From: Candidatus Methanogasteraceae archaeon UBA261
GTDB taxonomy: Archaea > Halobacteriota > Methanosarcinia > Methanosarcinales > Methanogasteraceae
Reading direction: 5' to 3'
Length of the DNA stretch: 8,215 nt
NCBI GenBank assembly: GCA_002506015.1
Contig: DAWR01000213.1
Coordinates: 1,620-9,834 of the forward strand
Shown here: piece after piece, positions 5,263-8,215 of the stretch
Numbering within the stretch: position 1 is the first letter of the stretch
How the letters are laid out: every line of letters starts with the position of its first letter
The notes under the pieces: model-generated
The model's input: the letters and a program-made list of their open reading frames with translations, nothing else
What the model was told of the DNA's origin: nothing
Database searches by the model: none
Program-made: the position numbers and the translations under genes

Positions 5263-5315
5263 GTGATGTGTATTGCGAGTATATAACATTATGGTGCGGA
5301 AATCGTCCACAAATC
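5263..5315 (-). promoter_or_regulatory. Shared promoter cassette, copy 2 (upstream of NapH-like gene)
   Basis: Identical to 2314-2366 over all 53 bases (54 counting one more G on the left), with different sequence on both sides. The minus-strand TATA box is at 5279-5287 and the two 11-bp direct repeats are at 5294-5304 and 5305-5315. A transcript starting near 5257 would have about a 48-nt leader to the NapH-like ATG. Between this cassette and the terminator at 5408 (5316-5407) there is an AT-rich stretch and no supportable gene. Confidence 0.7.
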
Positions 5316-5407
5316 GTATAAAAAATAATAAAAAATTCCATCACCATGGCGCACTCCGGTCGGGTCACCTTGATGTCCAACCACCCACACGAAATAGCTA
5401 AGATCCC

Positions 5408-5446
5408 AAAAAAATGAGAAAGGGGGGCACCTACCCCCTTCTTCTC
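5408..5446 (-). terminator. Strong intrinsic terminator at the end of the octaheme cytochrome gene
   Basis: Read on the minus strand, GAGAAGAAGGGGG pairs with CCCCC(C)TTTCTC around a short TAGGTG loop, followed by A and seven T (plus-strand A-run 5408-5414). The stem overlaps the last codons and the TAG stop of the cytochrome, so the last arginine-rich codons double as terminator. It separates the DUF2249/cytochrome unit from the NapH-like unit. Confidence 0.75.
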
Positions 5447-6843
5447 AAGAGAGCGAAGAGAGCAAGGATCGATGCAAACGAGAACGCTGCCCCGAACCCA
5501 GGACTGTTCGCTGCATCTGCGTCATTCTCTGCCGCTACTGCGGTTACAGTCGTTCCCTTTGTCCCTTCAGCCCCTATAGCCTCTGCAAGCTCTGCTTCAG
5601 CTCGTAGACTCCGGTCTTCTGACTTGATCGCAACAGCGGTCTCCTTGAGCGGTCCCCAGCCATACCACTGTTCCTGATCCGCGTTTGCATGGAATGCGCT
5701 TTGGAAAGTACGCATCCGGTACTTCATCCACATGACCCAAAGATCCTCCTCGATCGAATGTGACTGATCGTAGAACCGTAGAACATCAGGATATGGATAC
5801 GACGGGAGTTCCTCGATGTACTCCGGCTCAGGGAGTATACCGTCACGGTGTAGTGCTGCAACAATCTCGACCGACTCCGCATATACCCGGTCAGCTTCTC
5901 TGAGCATCTGGTCACCCTCCTCTAGCGAAGTCCTTGCGAACTTCTCTGAGTGGCAGTCGCCGCATACCGCGATCATCTTCTCACGGGGTGCGTTCCACTC
6001 GTCCATCGTGAGCCTTGCAAGCTTTGCAGGACCTATGAGATCGAACCGTGCCGTTGGATTTCCGTCGGCATCAAGCACACCATACGACTTCAGGACCGTT
6101 GCCCGATCGTCAGCCCATTCTTCGTCGGGTTCCTCGACCCTGACGCCAAGGAATCCCCAACTCGTGATAACGTTGTGGTCTCCGCCACTCATGTGGCACA
6201 TCTGGCACGTGGGCGCCGTGTAACTTGCTTTCGCCTCGGAGAGGGGTGCACTCCAGTCCCAGTCGTCGCCTTCTGTCAGGTAGATCGAACCGTGCTTCGA
6301 GGTCGAGTACATCTCCCACTGGGCATGGTCAAAGCCCTGATGGCACGTCATACATGCTTCGGGTCTTCTTGCCTCCTCTACAGAGAAACTGTGCCTCGTA
6401 TGACAGTTGTCACAGCCCACAACACCGTAGTGGTACTCATCCCAGCCAGTCTCCTCCTTCGCTCCGATCTTGTGGCAGCCTCCGCAGCCTTTCTGACCTT
6501 CCATCAGTTCATTTGGCTGATCAGTTGTTGTCGGCATCACAAAGAACGTAGTCCACGCGAGGCTGTGCTTCCCGTCCATGTACTGAGAATCCTGCTCTGC
6601 GTGGCACGTACCGCACGTCTCGTGTGTCGGCATCTTTACCAGATCCACGGTATTAGCCGAACTGTGTGCGAATCCGTGACAGTCTGAGCAATCAATGTTT
6701 TCGCCCATCACACCACTCTTAAAATCCTCCACGATTTCGGGCGTGATTCCGCGGTGACAGTCTATACAAATCGATGCTGTTGCCGACCCCACCAGAAATG
6801 GAGTCAGGAGTGTCAGAACCAGCAATACAAAAAGTCTCTTCAT
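5431..6843 (-). CDS. Octaheme cytochrome c of the hydroxylamine oxidoreductase (HAO) family, PGF-CTERM anchored
   Basis: A 470-residue exported protein. A signal peptide (MKRLFVLLVLTLLTPFLVGS, cut near ATAS) is followed by eight CXXCH heme sites starting at Cys26, 52, 77, 120, 144, 164, 213 and 294. All end in His; there is no CXXCK as in octaheme nitrite reductases. The CMTCHQGFDHAQWEMYSTSK segment and the aromatic C-terminal helix with MWMKYRMRTF and WYGWGPL match the HAO family. Whether the tyrosine that cross-links the catalytic heme in ammonia-oxidiser HAO is present cannot be told by eye. The end carries an alanine-rich linker, SPGFG (447-451), a hydrophobic helix and RRR, a PGF-CTERM archaeosortase signal that would anchor the protein outside the membrane. 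The ATG at 6843 has AGGAGG about 8 nt upstream; an upstream in-frame start at 6897 would spoil the signal peptide. It follows the DUF2249 gene by 31 nt and probably shares its transcript. Substrate (hydroxylamine, NO, nitrite or other) is unknown. Confidence 0.92.
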   Translation of the reverse strand: MKRLFVLLVLTLLTPFLVGSATASICIDCHRGITPEIVEDFKSGVMGENIDCSDCHGFAHSSANTVDLVKMPTHETCGTCHAEQDSQYMDGKHSLAWTTFFVMPTTTDQPNELMEGQKGCGGCHKIGAKEETGWDEYHYGVVGCDNCHTRHSFSVEEARRPEACMTCHQGFDHAQWEMYSTSKHGSIYLTEGDDWDWSAPLSEAKASYTAPTCQMCHMSGGDHNVITSWGFLGVRVEEPDEEWADDRATVLKSYGVLDADGNPTARFDLIGPAKLARLTMDEWNAPREKMIAVCGDCHSEKFARTSLEEGDQMLREADRVYAESVEIVAALHRDGILPEPEYIEELPSYPYPDVLRFYDQSHSIEEDLWVMWMKYRMRTFQSAFHANADQEQWYGWGPLKETAVAIKSEDRSLRAEAELAEAIGAEGTKGTTVTAVAAENDADAANSPGFGAAFSFASILALFALLRRRG

Positions 6844-6874
6844 AATCTTTGCCTCCTGTTGTGTGCGTTTGTTG

Positions 6875-7576
6875 TTATTGTTTCTGTTCGAGAACACTCA
6901 CATCCGGATTCTTCTCACCGTACTTCCCGGCAAGTTCCGCAAGCACCTCGTCCCTTGACTTTCCGTCGTTCTCAAGCTTCTTTATCAACTGATATGCGGC
7001 GAAGAGCGACGAAGGTCCGATCTCCGACGCAAAGTTGCCGACGCCCTGATTCCAGACAAAGAGCGAGAAGAGTTCGTCCAGTTCGGAAACAGTAACACCC
7101 TCAAAGTATGCCTTCACAAGTTCTCGAGTTGCCTGGCGAATGCGCCCAGCGCCAACCGCATTTGCGAGCGAGAGCAGATACTTAGTCTTCTGGTCGATTG
7201 CGGCGTCTTCCTTCTTCCAGATGAGTTGCCAGAACTGCGACACAATCTTGCCCATCTCTCTGTCGGTGTTGCCAATGTTAGCAAGAGCTGCAGGGTGCAG
7301 CGGGACGTTCATCACGTCGACGGCAGTCTTCTCTTCTGTCCGGTAAAAGTACGCCCTGTATTCCGTATCAGAAATCTTCTCGGTGAGATGCTCAAAGCCG
7401 AGGTCTGCCATAGTAGAATATAGTGGGAGCGGCTCGAAACTCTGAACCACGCAGATCCCACCGCCAGCAGCCACAACTTCTGCTTTCGTAAGAATCGTAG
7501 ACAGGAAATCGCCTTTAAGCCCTCTACCGTCTACTACTTCAAATGATTCCTTCTTATCAGCCCATTCTTTGGTCAT
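6875..7576 (-). CDS. DUF2249 domain fused to carboxymuconolactone decarboxylase (AhpD)-like domain
   Basis: A 233-residue two-domain protein. Residues 11-80 fit DUF2249 (TusA-like fold): FEVVDGRGLKGDF, then GGGICVVQSFEPLPLYS, then the GFEHLTEKISDTEYRAYFYR end. Residues about 105-220 form an all-helical domain like carboxymuconolactone decarboxylase/AhpD (FWQLIW, YLLSLANAVGAG, ATRELVKAYFEGVTVSEL, then helices). The CxxC pair of AhpD-type peroxidases is absent (VGAGRIRQATREL instead); the only cysteine is Cys42. Hydroperoxide reduction by the AhpD mechanism is therefore unlikely. DUF2249 proteins are often coded near NO and redox genes, but no reaction is established. The ATG at 7576 has AGGTGGT about 5 nt upstream. 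It is the first gene after promoter cassette copy 3, followed by the octaheme cytochrome. Confidence 0.82.
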   Translation of the reverse strand: MTKEWADKKESFEVVDGRGLKGDFLSTILTKAEVVAAGGGICVVQSFEPLPLYSTMADLGFEHLTEKISDTEYRAYFYRTEEKTAVDVMNVPLHPAALANIGNTDREMGKIVSQFWQLIWKKEDAAIDQKTKYLLSLANAVGAGRIRQATRELVKAYFEGVTVSELDELFSLFVWNQGVGNFASEIGPSSLFAAYQLIKKLENDGKSRDEVLAELAGKYGEKNPDVSVLEQKQ

Positions 7577-7613
7577 GGGATACCACCTTCATGCGCGTAA
7601 ACCTTTTAATTGT

Positions 7614-7628
7614 TCACTGCTACAGTGA
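7614..7628. promoter_or_regulatory. Perfect inverted repeat at the expected transcription start of the DUF2249 operon
   Basis: TCACTG-CTA-CAGTGA is a 15-bp perfect inverted repeat (6-bp arms). It overlaps the first four bases of cassette copy 3 and lies where leftward transcription from TATA 7641-7649 should begin. It could be an operator or a 5' hairpin of the transcript. The other two cassettes lack it, so it would add control specific to this operon. Confidence 0.35.
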
Positions 7629-7677
7629 TGTGTATTGCGAGTATATAACATTATGGTGCGGAAACCGTCTATAAATC
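7625..7677. promoter_or_regulatory. Shared promoter cassette, copy 3 (between DUF2249 operon and lrp-like gene)
   Basis: Same 53-bp block as at 2314 and 5263 with three substitutions, all within the upstream 11-bp repeats. The TATA core GTATATAAC (7641-7649) is near-symmetric. Leftward it serves the DUF2249/cytochrome operon (leader about 45 nt). Rightward it could also serve the lrp-like gene at 7715, with a start near 7670. A regulator made from the right side would then sit at its own control region. Bidirectional use is an inference from the divergent genes. Confidence 0.65.
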
Positions 7678-7714
7678 CCGCCAAAAGTACGAAAATCGAT
7701 ATGGTGATATGTAA

Positions 7715-8164
7715 ATGATTGACGAAAGAGACATGTTGATAATAGATATGCTTCGGGAGAACGCACGCACACCACACACCGAGATTGCTGCACGACTCGG
7801 TGTCGGCGAATCCACGATACGAAACCGTGTGCGGGCGCTCGAGGAAGAGGGGGTCATCAAACAGTACACGGTCGTAACCGATCCGGCGAAGCTGGGGTAC
7901 AATTCGGTTGCCCTTGTCGGAATTGATGTCGAACCCTCATATCTCCTTGATGTTGCACTGCATTTGAGCGAGTTGTCAGAGGTGAAATTCGTTGCAACCT
8001 CGGCAGGAGATCACATGATCATGACCGAAGTGTGGCTTACGGATGGGAGTGCGCTCAGGACATTCATCGTGGATAAGATCAAGAAGCTGGACGGCGTGCA
8101 GAGCGTGTCGCCGACTGTGATCATGGATAACTGGAAGGTGCGCAGCGGGTATATGCTGCCTTGA
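7715..8164 (+). CDS. Lrp/AsnC-family transcriptional regulator
   Basis: A 149-residue protein with the standard two-part layout. An N-terminal helix-turn-helix occupies residues 1-50 (DMLIIDMLRENARTPHTEIA, then RLGVGESTIRNRVRALEEEG), and a C-terminal ligand-binding/oligomerisation (RAM) domain occupies about 60-140 (VALVGIDVEP, EVKFVATSAGDHMIMTEVWL, then a helix and the last strand). The ATG at 7715 has GGTGAT about 6 nt upstream. The first codons (ATGATTG) are inside the segment duplicated at 2313-2409. It is divergent from the DUF2249/cytochrome operon across promoter cassette copy 3 and is therefore the best candidate regulator for the three cassettes, though which ligand it senses cannot be told. 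Confidence 0.93.
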   Translation: MIDERDMLIIDMLRENARTPHTEIAARLGVGESTIRNRVRALEEEGVIKQYTVVTDPAKLGYNSVALVGIDVEPSYLLDVALHLSELSEVKFVATSAGDHMIMTEVWLTDGSALRTFIVDKIKKLDGVQSVSPTVIMDNWKVRSGYMLP

Positions 8165-8188
8165 ATGTGACGTAAGAGACGCAATATT

Positions 8189-8215
8189 ATGGAAAAAGAA
8201 ATAAAAATAGTGTAC
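8189..8215 (+). CDS. Possible start of a further rightward gene, cut by window edge
   Basis: An ATG at 8189 opens nine codons (MEKEIKIVY) to the end of the window, 24 nt after the lrp-like stop. The amino-terminal style is plausible, but no convincing ribosome site is seen and the piece is too short to identify. Confidence 0.25.

Noticed and set aside
5210..5380. An upstream extension of the NapH-like gene to an in-frame start at 5380
   Set aside because: The extra residues are encoded by the promoter cassette itself (5263-5315) and would precede the natural N-terminus; the TATA box would fall inside the gene.
5724..6687. Several open frames on both strands within the octaheme cytochrome region
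   Set aside because: They are alternative frames of a gene with eight CXXCH sites and have no features themselves.
6844..6897. A longer cytochrome start at 6897
   Set aside because: It adds an Asn-rich stretch before the signal peptide and overlaps the previous gene; the ATG at 6843 has an AGGAGG site and gives a normal signal peptide.
2314..7677. The three 53-bp repeats as CRISPR repeats or insertion-sequence ends
   Set aside because: They are kilobases apart with genes between them, lack spacers, have no transposase nearby, and each contains a TATA box at promoter distance from a gene.
1..8215. tRNA, rRNA or CRISPR elements
   Set aside because: No cloverleaf, rRNA core or regularly spaced repeats were seen on either strand.

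Overview
The window looks like a chromosomal piece of an anaerobic, methane- or alkane-cycling euryarchaeon (methanogen, ANME or Syntrophoarchaeum-like). The evidence is: archaeal TATA boxes and GGTGAT/AGGAGG-type ribosome sites; small siroheme (Dsr-like) proteins of the kind known from methanogens and ANME; an octaheme cytochrome c ending in a PGF-CTERM archaeosortase signal; and an Lrp/AsnC regulator. The exact lineage cannot be fixed from the sequence alone.

Layout. All genes except the last one or two read leftward (minus strand). In transcription order from the right: a 53-bp promoter cassette (7625-7677) lies between the rightward lrp-like gene (7715-8164) and the leftward pair DUF2249/carboxymuconolactone-decarboxylase-like protein (7576-6875) and octaheme HAO-family cytochrome (6843-5431), which ends in a strong terminator (5408-5446). 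A second cassette (5263-5315, identical to the first-copy cassette at 2314-2366) precedes an AT-rich NapH-like membrane Fe-S protein (5209-4535). Next comes a translationally coupled pair, a ferredoxin with a C-terminal zinc-ribbon-like end (4456-4088) and a GXGXG-repeat protein (4081-3104).

The stretch 2252-3103 has no clearly intact gene. It holds a decayed RHH antitoxin/RelE-like toxin module (2988-2609) with a palindromic operator, a decayed second copy of the 3' end of the GXGXG gene (2575-2484), a possible terminator, and the left cassette. That cassette is matched to the right one over about 97 bp, up to and including the first bases of the lrp gene. Downstream follow a rubrerythrin-like diiron protein (2251-1868), two tandem Dsr-like siroheme proteins (1782-1108 and 940-257) with a cupin-gene remnant between them, and an intact but edge-truncated cupin gene (270-1).

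How it may work together (inference). The shared promoter suggests that rubrerythrin/Dsr-like/cupin, NapH-like, and DUF2249/HAO form one co-regulated set, perhaps controlled by the adjacent Lrp-type protein. The contents (siroheme nitrite/sulfite-reductase fold, HAO-family cytochrome, NapH-type electron donor, rubrerythrin) would fit handling of nitrite, hydroxylamine, NO, sulfite or oxygen stress in an anaerobe. The substrate cannot be decided from sequence. The most unusual observations are the mobile-looking promoter cassette, the duplicated Dsr-like/cupin unit with one cupin copy collapsed, and the toxin-antitoxin ruin bracketed by two copies of the GXGXG gene's 3' end.
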